A stretch of 64,000 nucleotides of DNA from contig CM017556.1 of assembly GCA_007844125.1 (NCBI GenBank), forward strand, positions 84,674,864 through 84,738,863. The letters run 5' to 3'. Positions 23,410 to 63,850 of this stretch are shown here, piece by piece (the first letter of the stretch is position 1; each line of letters opens with the position of its first letter). Made by a program: the position numbers and the translations under genes. The notes under the pieces were generated by a model. The model saw nothing but the letters and a program-made list of their open reading frames with translations, ran no database searches and was not told the DNA's origin. This stretch comes from Sinonovacula constricta. Lineage: Eukaryota > Mollusca > Bivalvia > Cardiida > Solecurtidae.

Positions 23410-25520
23410 GAAAATAATCATATTTAAATAGTCTGTCTTTGGAACTTTTTTTTTCGTCAAATATGAAGCATTTGGAAAAAGTTATGCAAAAACATGGAAT
23501 ACTGCACATATTGTCTTGTTCACGCATTTTGAATTGCAATAAAGTAACCCTGCAATAATTTGAATTAATTATAATAAACAAGGTGTTAAGAGAAAAAAGT
23601 GTCAGACAGATAAAAGGGATAACTAACCCTCCTCGATATGTACTATTTTCTTAAAATTTAAATGAAGCAGGTTCAAAGTTACCTTTGTTTCAGATTAAAG
23701 TTAAGGGAGTAAGTAAATCATTAAATAACCAGACAACGACATATACTAGACACTGAATTTGCCTAAGCTAAGAAAAAATTCAATCTGGGAATTGACTGTA
23801 AGGAGAGGTACTATCATATTTCAGTCTGTAACAGGACACCGAGATTTTGCTCTATCTCGACACATTCAAGTTCAAGGTCATTGTTTGCAATACTCCAGCA
23901 ACCATTTTTTGTCATCATCATTGCACAGAAGCGGCGCCTATCACTCAGACTACAATTAGTGTTTAATGAAGAAAACAAGTTGACCATGTTTTCTGTAACT
24001 AAATATTTGAAGTTTTTGTATTTGTTTTTAACCTATTAAAAGTTCATTTTAAAATGAATTAGGCATACAGAAAAATGTAGAAGCTACTTACTTAGGTGAG
24101 ACGGGTTAATCATTATTTAATAAAATGATTATCAGCCTGTTAAAGGAGCGTTCGGAAAGCATTCAGCAAAGATAAACTGGATGAATAGGTGGAATAATTC
24201 ATTATCACTTGCTCTACCAGCACCCTTGTACTGAGAGTAAAGCATAGATAAATACCCATATTGTCTATGAAAACATGAATCATTGACTAGAGAGAACAAT
24301 ATTTAGAGATGACGTGTGGAGAGCCACCTGCCTCAGGTTGTGTATACATTAGACATGTTGTATACCTGCATTTCAAACAAAAGCCAGACTTTCAGTTGTC
24401 ATTGCTACCAAATGTAAGCAAATAGATTTGATTTAAAATAGGTTACGCCGTCAAGTGTTGTCATTTAGTCCTAGTAAATACTGGCATTGTATTATTTTTG
24501 TAACCATAAGACGATATGATATCGTTATAGACACCAATTCCACTGCAAGGGGAATATCCAATCTCAGAAATCATTGTAAAAAGGAATCCTATCATATATC
24601 AGTCTGTAACCAAACCTAGGATTAGTCTTATCTAGACACGTTGATACTCAAGGTCATATTGTGCCTGACAGTCCTTCCTACGGCAGCTACACATGCTCAA
24701 TATTTTTACCATATATATATTAAATGTATAAGTACTAGCGCAAAGCGAAACTAACAATAATACTAATGACTCAATAAATACTTTCCATTATTAATTCGTA
24801 CGTTTTAACGTTTTAAGGCCTACATCTTCTCTCTTTAATTGGTTGTATTTAAATTCTAAAAGTGTTATACAAATTAAAAACTGGAAACAATCTGATCGGA
24901 ATCGGTACTTCTCCCCCCAAACCTTATTAATTCCGCCGATTATGACCTACTTGTAACTTCTCTGCGTGGCTGAGGTTTGGAGAGATACGTTGATCATTAA
25001 AATGGTTATCTTTCTGGGGATAGGAAAGGGAACATTAAAATCATTCAGCAAAGACAAGCTCCGTAGAAAGGTGGAATAATTCATTTTTACAAGCTCTGCC
25101 ACCATTGTTGTAATGAGAGTATAGCATAGACAAATACCCATATTGTCTGTGATGGCATGAATAATTAATCAGATGGGAACGATATTCGGATGGGAACGAT
25201 ATTCGGAGATGACGCATTGACAACTACATGCATCCGATTGAGTAAACATTGTTTACCTACATGTTAACAAACAAAAGCCGGGCATATAAATCATCAGTGT
25301 TACCAAATTATTTAAAATTGTTTTATACAGAAAATACTGTTCGATATCAAAGAATGCTCTGCTATTTAGATAGTTATGTTAGTGAAAAATATTATTTTCT
25401 TATGGTTACATTGAAATAATATGAGATGGTTCTAGTCGGTATTTTTCACTTGTTTTCACCAGAAGAATCGGGGGGCGGGGGTCTGCAAAGGAAAGAGTAT
25501 ATCATATTTCACTCTCTAAA

Positions 25521-25562
25521 ACACACATACAAGCACGCGCGCGCGTGCACACACACACACAG
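25521..25562. repeat. CA/CG simple repeat
   Basis: Alternating purine-pyrimidine tract: ACACAC, GCGCGCGCG, then CACACACAC. It immediately precedes the SINE insertion. Confidence 0.9.
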
Positions 25563-25570
25563 ATTGTGCT

Positions 25571-25840
25571 AGGTACGGAAGACCCCGGGTTCGATACCGG
25601 GCCGCGGCATATCAGTCTTAAAAATGGTAGTGGTATAGCTCCCTTGTTAACGCTCATACAAATATAAGGATAGCTCCATGACTGGTTGGCCCGGTGTCAG
25701 GATAATGTGACTGGGTGTGGTATCATGCCAGGTGTTCACGACATGCTATACACAGTGAAGGCAGCACTATAACTGCCTTAAGTGGACACCGTCTCCAGAT
25801 AAAAGAAATACTGTTGGTGAGAAGAAAACCCAATAAACCA
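25571..25840 (+). mobile_element. SINE family 1, 5'-truncated copy
   Basis: 270-bp copy lacking box A; it starts at GGTACGGAAGACCCCGGG and retains box B GGGTTCGATACC. The body includes GTGTCAGGATAATGTGACTG and the tail is CCCAATAAACC. A 12-bp target-site duplication ACAGATTGTGCT lies at 25559-25570 and 25841-25852. The insertion splits a unit of the 0.9-kb array. Confidence 0.92.
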
Positions 25841-26204
25841 ACAGATTGTGCTCCATTTAGACACATTGAAGGTCAATGTCACTGTATGCAGTACTCGTAC
25901 AGCAACAACCGCTAGACCATTTGTCATGAATGAACAAATACAAATAGCTTTTCTTTAGATATTTATGATTGTTTGATAGCAACAATGTATTTGTAATCAT
26001 ATGTCCACAGAACAGGCATAAACAAAACGTTTTGTAATGTAACAATTCTCCTTAATTGGGCATTAAGCGAATGTTAAGCAAAAAGATAATATTATACACG
26101 AATTTTCATAATTCAAGCTTTTACTTTCTTGAACGGCAAAAAATAAATGAAATTATTACGTACATAATCGGCGAGAGGACGGATGGATCTCAGTTTTGCT
26201 CAAT

Positions 26205-26760
26205 GTTCTTAATAAGAATATATGGCAAAGTCCTATGAGCATTGCAACATATACCAAACTCCGAAAAGGCACAGAACAAAGGTGTTTGACATGCAAGCTG
26301 AGCGAAAAGTAAGAACAAATTTGTGACGAGTCATTTAGCGAAAAGAGCAAACCCGACAGTTACCGCCTTAGAACGGTCAGTCGGCAATATGGACCGACTG
26401 GGGTGCTTAAACCGGTTTTACAGAGCTCTAACCTCGCACTTCCTGACGAGTTTCTCAAATGCAAGCAATGAAAAGAAAAACGATCTATTTGAATACAAAA
26501 TGTCCAAGCGCTGATATGTTCTATAATAAGTTATGACGAAAGTAGTGACGTCATTGCAAAATAATGTCAACATAGTGTTTAGAAAAGAATATGGTATTAT
26601 TTTGATTTGAAAAACTACACATAGTGTTTAGAAAAGAATATGGTATTATTTCGATTTGAAAAACTACACAAAAATGGTTGACTATAAATAAAATTAACTT
26701 TCTGAATCATGAACAAACATGACCAGAGACGATAATTCCAGTTTAGCGAGTTCAGCAGTA
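26205..26760 (+). repeat. Dispersed repeat, long copy
   Basis: Same sequence, in opposite orientation, as the 651-bp units at 41.5-43.0 kb. Landmarks are GTCCTATGAGCATTGCAAC, GGTCAGTCGGC/GGACCGACTGGGG, GAAAAACGATCTATTTGAAT and AACATGACCAGAGACG. It contains a 49-bp direct tandem duplication at 26569-26666. Confidence 0.85.
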
Positions 26761-27728
26761 CCTGTTTATAAGATAAAAGTATTGGAATTGAGTTCGTCTC
26801 TGAGACTGTCAAAGGATGCATTCAACAAAGATGGCAGGATAGATAGGTAGAATATTTTATTAGTTTCAGCTCTCCCAGCGTCATTGTGTAGAGATTATAG
26901 TATAGATAAATACCCATATTGTCCGTGATAACATAAATAATTGACCAGAACGAAAGCTATTTTGAGATGACTTATTGACAACCACCTGCTTCGGGAGTTT
27001 TATACCTGCATTCTAGCCACACAATAGGTAGGTGTTCAATCATAGATGTTGCCAAATATAATCAGGTAAATTTGTTTCCTTTCCTCAAGGAAAAAAATAG
27101 TGTTATTTAGATCGAGTAAATACCTTAGAATTACGGTAACGTTAAATTATATACCCTGTCTAAAAGGAAATCTAGGTTAAAATTAAATCTGTGAATATAC
27201 TGTAAGGAGAGATTCTATCATATTTCGGTCTCTTACAGGACACCGAGCTTTTGCTCTGTCTCGACACATTGAATTTCTAGGTCATTGTATACAGCATTTC
27301 TACAGCAGCCACCGCATATATTATCATGCTTGCATAAAACATGAGCTTACAACTCAGAAAATAATGTGGTTAATAAACTACTTTTAAATCCGTTTAACAC
27401 AAATAATAAAAAAAACAGCTTCTAAAGCGTGAATTAAAATGTTTGTTATAAGTTTGTAACATTTACCGCATGATGATGCTCAAACGGCATAAATTCTAAC
27501 ATCCGTATATCAACCGCACAGTTTTAAGTTCAGAATAAATACCTGCAGCCTGTAATATTTATCTGTTCACTCATAAAAGTGCTTTGAAAAAGAAAAGAAA
27601 AAATGTAAGTAGAAAAATAAAAACCGACTGTTCTGAATTGATACTATTTTTTTCTAATCCTGACCATGCATGGCAGTTTGACTCATTTGCGTAGCTACAT
27701 TATGGTGAGATAAATTCATCATTATCCT

Positions 27729-27882
27729 CACTCAGACCACGCTTCGGTGATTCTACGTAATCACTTCGGAAATAATGCTGTCGCCGCCATATTGACGAAC
27801 TACATCCAAAATGGCAATCGTACCTACTCGGCGATCTCCGGCAAGCTTCGGATATAGACATCACCGAAGCGTGATCCGAGTG
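27729..27882. mobile_element. MITE-like element with 23-bp terminal inverted repeats
   Basis: Arms 27729-27751 and 27860-27882 match as CACTC(A/G)GA(C/T)CACGCTTC + GGTGAT. The 154-bp element sits exactly at the truncated 3' end of the helicase fragment. A reverse-oriented fragment of its interior (sharing CTCCGGCAAGCTTCGGATAT) recurs at 28131-28182. No clear target duplication. Confidence 0.75.
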
Positions 27883-28035
27883 CATGCAGTGTAATAACTG
27901 GTAAATTACACTTTTACCAAATCCTGTTGGTGATATACATACAGTATCAACTGAGTTAAAAATATTCTTCAACGAAGCAATCTGCTCTTCTTTCAATGAG
28001 TGTTGAATCTCCATCATATCTAAAGCGTACTGCAT
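27883..28035 (-). pseudogene. RecQ-like DNA helicase N-terminal fragment, truncated
   Basis: On the minus strand an ATG at 28035 opens a frame of about 50 residues typical of RecQ-family helicases. It has a Q-motif-like L-K-E-E-Q-I-A-S-L-K, then a Walker A (motif I) S-P-T-G-F-G-K-S followed by V-I-Y-Q-L-L. Homology then stops abruptly where a MITE begins, and the remaining frame translates MITE sequence. An in-frame TGA lies just upstream of the ATG. Motifs II-VI (DEAD box, arginine fingers) are all absent, against several hundred residues in a complete helicase core. It is therefore a dead fragment, perhaps from a helicase-bearing transposon or a processed copy, and would have no activity. 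Confidence 0.75.
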
Positions 28036-28130
28036 GCATTTGAAAAGTCAGCCATCTTTGTTTACATAATGCAATGAGAAGTTATTCGCCGGGGCAAATC
28101 ACCAACTGGTGTATTCCTACAATTACATAC

Positions 28131-28182
28131 GAGGTGATATATCCGAAGCTTGCCGGAGATCGCCGAGAAGGTACGATTGCAT
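28131..28182 (-). mobile_element. MITE fragment, inverted relative to 27815-27866
   Basis: About 50 bp of reverse-complement identity with the interior of the MITE at 27729-27882. It flanks the helicase fragment on the other side. Confidence 0.75.
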
Positions 28183-28967
28183 TATCCTGTAACATACTAA
28201 TCTGAGGCTGTGTAATGAAGTATTAAAATCACTCAGCAAAGATATGCTGCATAAATAGGTGGAATAACTAACCATATCCAGCTCTACCGTAATTGTAAAA
28301 AAGACTTGCATAAATAAATACCCGTATTGCCTTTCATAACATGGATAATTGACCTAAGAGTACAATATATAGAGATGACGTAGAGGTCGCCCCATGCCTC
28401 CGTAATTCTGTACATTGTATGCCTGCGTGTTAATTAAACAGTAGACAGAATTTAAATCATCGATGTTACCCAAATTTAATCAATTCTGTTTATAAAATTG
28501 CATTATATACCTGCAGGGGAAACAAACAATAGACAGGCATATAATGATCAATCCTACCAAATGTGATTAAATAATTATGTCTGAAAATTTACTGTTTGGC
28601 TTCGAATTATTGGCATTGTAATTTAGATCTTTACGAAACTGTAAATTTCTTAGACTTATGGTTAAGTTAAAATTATATAAGATGGTCCTTTGTTAAATAT
28701 CACTTGTCTAGTTTTCTGTGAATTAACTATGAAGGGGAGATCCTATCATATCTTTTCACTCTTTAACAAAAAATACTGAAGTTCAATGTCATTGTATGCA
28801 GTGCTCCCACAGTAGCCAGAACCGTATATCAATTTAACTGCACAGAAGTTTGAGACTCACGTCAGACTTTTATGCGTGTTTGGCAGCTACATAGTAGATA
28901 AAATCACATTTAGATGAACATAATCCTTACAAAAACGGTTTGTATTTAAATAATTGTTGAAAGATTG

Positions 28968-29055
28968 GTAGACCTGTCAGTAGACCTGTCAGTAGACCTG
29001 TCAGTAGACCTGTCAGTAGACCTGTCAGTAGACCTGTCAGTAGACCTGTCAGTAG
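28968..29055 (+). repeat. 12-bp tandem repeat, 7 perfect copies
   Basis: GTAGACCTGTCA repeated seven times without mismatch. On the minus strand it would read (T-G-L-L)n, a repeat artefact. Confidence 0.98.
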
Positions 29056-30949
29056 TGAGATGAACATAAATATAACACTTTGCAGATGAATTGCATATTT
29101 GACATTTCCAAGGACAAGAAACATTACCCGAGACTTGGAATTATTTATATTTTATCTCTGAAAAAGGGTCATACATGTTAAAAAAGACGACATTGAAGAA
29201 GACAGATTTTTCTATGGTCCCGCTTGTTGTGTTTTAGGACATCTAACTCTCTGAAGGAACATTTATCAAATAAGAGCTTTTTTTTCTTTGATATGATCCT
29301 GTAAGATCATTACAATAAAAGAACCGCTGTTTTATAGAGCAGGAACAATGAACGAACTAGAGTATTAGATAAGATTGGATTGTCCGAGTTATTAGTGTAA
29401 TACATCCCAATCATTATGTTAAGGGGACTGTTTTCTCATTTCAAATGGAAAAATGAATCAAGGATCCGCCGTACAGTGTAACTTACAAAGGGTAAAATGA
29501 CCTCATTTAAAAAGCTATCGTAATAAAAAGTGGAAAATTTTAAGCGAATACATGTATTTTTTGTTGATGTTGTTTTACACTCGAGAAACCATTTAATACG
29601 TTAATATATTTCAACTGAACTCACTCTGTTACTGAGGACGTCCGGCTCGCTGGTTCTACCCAGGCATTATTATGGAGTCTCACACAATCGGGACATCGCT
29701 GTAATGACCATATTTGTGGCGCAGAAAAAAACAAATCAAAAACAACATTTTTCTGCGTTTGTTGAATCCATAATGACTGTCTATGCACCCCATCTCAACC
29801 CCGACTTTATTATATGGGTCGTATGTCTCTCAGTACTGGAGCTGACATTCATCACAATATGGAATATTCGCTCTATTAATCTCATCTAGTCTTTGTATAC
29901 AACACAATAGATATTTGCTTTATAACATCCCAGAAAAGTGCATTATTTAAATTAACAAAAACAGCTCCCGCATGGAGACAGATGTTTTTCATCTCGCTTG
30001 CGTCACAGAAAAGCCTTGGTGTACTGGCTGTTGTGGCAACAGTATGATGGGGGAATGTTCATCTAACTCAACGTTAGAACCTTCAATATCAGAAAAGTGT
30101 CTCTGGACAGAACAACCAGGAACACTGCAAAGTCCCTTTCTGTGTTAGTTAATCTAAACAATTAGGAACTTATTTTGTTTGTTAACTGCTTATTTTCTCA
30201 CCGAAACCTTGCAAGATTGGAAAGTTATTGACAATCGGGGATTGTGCTGGTGGGATACTGTTGGTTCATTGATTGCCTGGCGGATGAGCCTTCACGCTGA
30301 CTTGCGACTGCGGAATTCAAATACGAATACGGCAGTAGAAGACAGCACCTGGATGCAGGACAATTTAATTTTGACTTGTTTTGGATATTGCTTTCTGCGC
30401 TGATGCTGCTAAGTTAATACCGCCATCAAAGGCAGTATGCAGTGCTTAAGGTAAATCTATGGTTGTTTTTAATGTTGATTTCGCAATTGGTGCAGTCATA
30501 TGTTTTCTAAATTAGAATACGACAGTGTGATGTTTCTTTAAGCAGTGTCAAACTTAGTGATTGTTTTCTTAATAAGGAAATAGAAGTGTAGTGGTTAGAG
30601 TAACGTGTCATGCTTCTGATTGTTATTCGATGAGATTTTGCAATGTGGACTACCATAATTATGTATACTTATTAAGGAGAAGAAAGTAGGATGTTGCAGT
30701 ATACACTGTTTAAGGTAGATATATGGCTGTTCTTTTGCGGATTTTGTTGCGATACTGATTGTCGTATATTTTCTCAATTAAGAGATGAATGTGTTCGGAA
30801 GCAGGTTTAGTTTGATGTTTTACGAGAGCATAATAAATAAAAGTGTTAAGTGCAAGTGTAGTTTGTATTTGTAAATTGAATGTTTGGTACACGCAAATTC
30901 TATAGAAAATAAAGAATGTTTAAAAAAAACGTACATTTGAAATTAGGAA
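29056..30949. other. Intergenic or 5' flank of the arrestin gene, no exon recognised
   Basis: No coding domain seen. A diverged duplication lies at about 30421-30530 and 30685-30785 (shared CAGTAT, TTTAAGGTA and ATATGG-TGTT landmarks). A non-coding first exon of the arrestin gene could be here, but I cannot identify it. Confidence 0.4.
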
Positions 30950-30959
30950 TGAAATGTTA

Positions 30960-31320
30960 TTAAAAAGTTCATATGGAATTAATAATGTGTATGAAAGTGC
31001 ACAAGAAAGTTTGTTTAAAAAGTACAAAATTAGGAATGTTGCTATAAGAGTATAGTAAATAGGGAATGTTGTTATAAGTGTATAGGAAATATGGAATGTT
31101 GTTATAAGTGTATAGGAAATATGGAATGTCGTTAAAGGAGAATAGACAATATGGAATTGTTAAAAGAGTATAGGAAATAGAGAATTTTGTTAAATCTGTA
31201 TAGGAAAAGGGAATTTTGTTATAAGAATATAAGAAATAGGGAATGTTGTTAAAAGAGTATAGGAAATGTTGAATTTTGTTAAAAGCGTATTTAAAGTAGG
31301 AGTGTTGTTAAAAGTGCAGA
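30960..31320 (+). repeat. 30-bp minisatellite, degenerate, about 10 copies
   Basis: The unit is GTTATAAGTGTATAGGAAAT followed by ATGGAATGTT. Copies diverge towards both ends. Confidence 0.88.
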
Positions 31321-32880
31321 ATTGAAGTTTTTAAATGAAATTTTAGTTAATCTTCAGACGTATAATCTGCAAAATGTTATTCAGTCTGGTGATATTTAAA
31401 TGTGTTTCAGTGGAATATTCGTCTTATGTTTTGGCTTCAAAAAGATCATTGTTTTGTACGTGCATAAAATAATGGAGGTTTTTAATTTGTTGAATTTCTA
31501 AATTTTCAAAAAACATATTGCAGTCAAAACCTCAGTGTATATGACTTAAGTCCATGGGGAAATAGAAGTGTTTAATTGCAAGTTTATTTTATACTGGAGA
31601 CTAAAAGATGTATACTGTTCAATATTGCATAGGACATGTAGTGTTTGAGTCCTTTAAATTGTTGTTGACGGCTTAAAATAGCATGTTGTTTTACTGTATA
31701 GGCAGTGGATGTGTTAAAATGGAATTTTAGGTCATGTTTAAACTTTTTAAAAAACTGTACCATGTGTTTTAAGTTAGCTATCTTGTAATTAGGTTATCCT
31801 AATTTCTGTTGTTGCTGATGTTATTTTGTTGAGCTAACATTAGTTGTATTAAGTTTTTATCTTCCTTTTTACATCCCCAGACATTTCTAGGGAGCTTTAT
31901 GTGAAATTGTTAGTTTGTTAGTTAATTCTTTGCACAGCTGATGTTGATGCTCTTAAAAAAACATTTTGTTGAACGCCTTTCCTTTTATACTGCTGCGAAC
32001 ACTTTTTTTGAAAATCGTGTTTGTTTTTTTAATTTTCTAAGACATGAAATGATTATCCATTCAGCAAGTTATTTCCGTTAATTGAAAAACAAACACATTT
32101 AATTTAATGTTAGAAACTGAAAGTTTGTTTCTTTCTAGTAAAGCATTTTACAATTCAGAAGGTATTTCTTAGAAAATGGCAGTTCTAAGCTTATCGTTTA
32201 TTCCATCTTTTTGAATGACACATTCTTAATTATGATGTACATGTAAGGCTAGACTGGTTTATAAAAACTGCTCCGGGTCTATAATTGGGCTCTCTAAGTT
32301 TGTGACATGTTTGGACAAAACATCTTTGACAAGATGCATGACAGAAATGCTGTAGCCTCGAAAACAATAGCATTGTCAGTGATTTTTTGTGTGTGTGGCT
32401 TTCGTGCTTGATTGAAATGTCTGTATCCATTTTTCCATTTGTTAGATTAAAATGAGATAGGAATAAGCGTTTTGTTTTTGTTGGAAAGAAAAATGACCTA
32501 GTATTAGACTGGAATGAATGTTCTTGTTGTATGGGAGAGAAAACAATATAGAAACAGAAAATGTCTGAGTTTTCGTGTTTTATTGGACAAAGAAAGGAGA
32601 CAGAAATAAAATATTTCATGTGTGTTGAAATTAAGAACAAAAAGTGATAGGATTAGAACGAGTTTAAATGCAGTGTTTGAATGGAAAATGAATAAAATGA
32701 GAACTAGACTGCTTACATGTTGTGTTTGAGCAGAAAAATGATTAGGAAAGACCTTAGATGTCGAGAAACGACGTAAACATGGCATAAGTCAATTTTGATT
32801 GATTATTATCCAAGGACAATTTGTCACCATTTTGTGTATTTTTGTGTCCTTGCAGTACAAGTTCCTGTAGTGGCGGAACA

Positions 32881-61643
<28,763 letters not shown>

Positions 61644-61713
61644 CTCCTGCAGGAGACGGTATGACCTTCAACATGACCTTCTAGTTTTAATCTTCTTGTT
61701 TTAAACTTTAGTA

Positions 61714-61797
61714 AATAAAAATTGTTAGTAAATAAAAGTTGTTTTGGTGACGTAGCAAGTACATTAAAATACAAATTTACATTGACATTGCAATAAA
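61714..61797 (+). terminator. Candidate polyadenylation signals of the arrestin gene
   Basis: AATAAA at 61714-61719, 61731-61736 and 61792-61797, within 160 bp of the stop codon. A further AATAAA at 63119-63124 would serve a longer or spliced 3' UTR. Confidence 0.6.
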
Positions 61798-63516
61798 ACG
61801 AGTTATTGTCGTGCATATTTCTCTTTAAAAAGGTCCTTGTCTTTTGTTGTTGCATCATTTAGGCATATCCTTACGTATTCAGTATGTATTTTCATGTTTG
61901 TTTTCTATTAACTTATTACGTGATGCTATAAAGTTTGCATTTGATGATATCATGCACTCTTTTGAAGACGAAAATCCTTTGCTTTTTGGATTCTATGCGT
62001 GTACAAGAGTCTAGTTTTTGCGACACTTGCTAATGTCTATAACCAACTTCGTCGGTGTGCCGTAAAACCCAAAATACAAATACAAATATAACCAACTTCT
62101 GTGTATAACCATTGCATGTGATTATAGCAACACACTTAAACCTAATGTTATTTTGTTGCTTAACCCGTAGGTTTTGTAAATGCATTGAGACATTTCAGGG
62201 TTTTTTTCATCCTGTAGCTTTTAGGGAGAAGTCCATTCTCAAACTGTTGCAAACGTTTTCCTCAGCAAGAGACTGTTGTTCTAGTAAAACATTTATATGA
62301 TAATTTCCCATTACACTTTTATTATTTGATTTGGTTCTTTAAATCATTGATAAAATGTATCGCCTTTGTTTCAGGATCTCATCATAAAGAACAATCATCG
62401 CATCTCGTTTCTGTTCAACCACATGACAAGTAGTAAAGTGACTTTGTTGTGTCAACAATACAGACTGTGTGGTTTGACCTTGGCCTTTGTTACCATGACA
62501 ACTGTGTGTTGCCATTTGAAGGCGAACTTGTCTGCAGACTGGCTTAATCGCCCGCTGACCAGTAGATTAGATGGTCTAAATTTGTACAGTGTAAATCTGG
62601 TGTTAGTTTTTGTATTATTCTGTTTTAAAGCAATAATAACCAAAACTGTTAAAACAGTTTGGCTAAAAGAGCAGTGTCACATATCTATAAAGCACGTGTA
62701 ATTACTTTCAAAAGAGTTGGAAGGGCCTGGTGGAATAATTGTATTTGTGCTGAAATACATATATTTATATATGATGCTTTACTATAGATACTAAGAATAA
62801 TCGAACAGCTGAAAGGTTAGTGCTGCATACATAGAAAGGCTGATTGGAAAGAAATGATTGGGGGAATTTCCAGTTATTTTTGTATTTGTGGTGAAAGCAA
62901 TATATCCTTCTTGTCATACGGCTCTGGTATTTGGACCTATTAAACTGTAAATCTAGGTGGCAAAAAGGAACGAATCTTATGAACATCTAATACATGCTGT
63001 AAATACAGAATATGCTTACCAAAATTGTTTGGAAAGTGTTACATGAATAGATATATTTGTTTTGACTTTATTTATGAAAGCAATATTTGTTTTTTACATA
63101 GAGCAAAGAGTTGAGAACAATAAAAAGCTAGTCAAAGGGACGTTCTAGCTTATCTTTATGTAAACGACATATTTTGTTGTTATGTTTAAAAAGGATTTTA
63201 AGGGAACGTCCGAACTATCGTTGTGGCTCTGATTTTGTTAAAAGCAAAAAACAGACTGGCTAATGGAAGCATGCGAAACTATGGTACCTTTATTTCCACC
63301 TAGAACCTACTAAGTATGTAATAACCTTACAAATGGTTTAAAACTGATTTGTCAAATAACCAATAGTTCCTTGTTGACGTAGATGTTAAACAACTCTGTT
63401 GTTGCTGAACCTTAGATGTTAGTCCAGTATTATTGTGTGGGAGAGTCTACACATTGAATTTGTTTTATTGTGCTTTAATAAGACAAACATATTTGGTTAA
63501 ATGGATGGATGTCTGC
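61798..63516. other. 3' UTR or downstream flank
   Basis: No further gene recognised. The segment after the possible acceptor at 62374 contains only short unrecognised frames and would be UTR if used. Confidence 0.45.
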
Positions 63517-63850
63517 CGATAATCCGGACATTTGTATACTGATTATCCGAATATATAATATCCCGGATATACCTATACTGACAATTTTTTGATAATCCGG
63601 ATGCATGCATACTGAAGATCCGGGTGTGTGTATACTTAAAATCCGGATGTACGTATACTGATGATCCGGGGGTTTGTATACTTATAATCCGGATGCATGC
63701 ATACTGATGATCCGGGTGTGTGTATACTTGGAATCCGGATCTACGTATACTGATGATCCGGGTGTGTGTATACTTGGAATCCGGATCTACGTATACTGAT
63801 GATCCGGGTGTGTGTATACTTATAATCCGGATGTACGTATACTGGTTATC
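63517..63850 (+). repeat. 46-bp minisatellite made of two 23-bp half units, about 14 half units
   Basis: Alternating half units ATCCGGATGTACGTATACTG and ATGATCCGGGTGTGTGTATACTT. The unit is rich in short palindromes: ATCCGGAT, TACGTA, GTATAC. Confidence 0.95.

Larger units (their letters stand above)
22680..28900 (+). repeat. Degenerate tandem array of about 0.9-kb units, invaded by mobile elements
   Basis: Anchor 1, a GGAGATGACGTATTGACAA-like motif, occurs at about 22876, 24304, 25205, 26957 and 28370. Anchor 2, an ATTGACTGTAAGGAGA-like motif followed by TCCTATCATATTTCAGTCTG, occurs at about 23207, 23787, 24565, 27190 and 28722. A partial anchor 2 near 25480 is split by a SINE. After subtracting insertions (SINE at 25571-25840, dispersed element at 26205-26760, helicase/MITE block at 27700-28190) the spacing is near 900 bp. 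Minus-strand open frames in different units are related to each other but contain no known domain. Confidence 0.75.

Noticed and set aside
32230..32785. Minus-strand frames of 136 and 93 codons upstream of arrestin exon 1
   Set aside because: They arise from T/A-rich sequence opposite the arrestin gene's 5' flank; low-complexity Phe/Ser/Leu composition and no motif.
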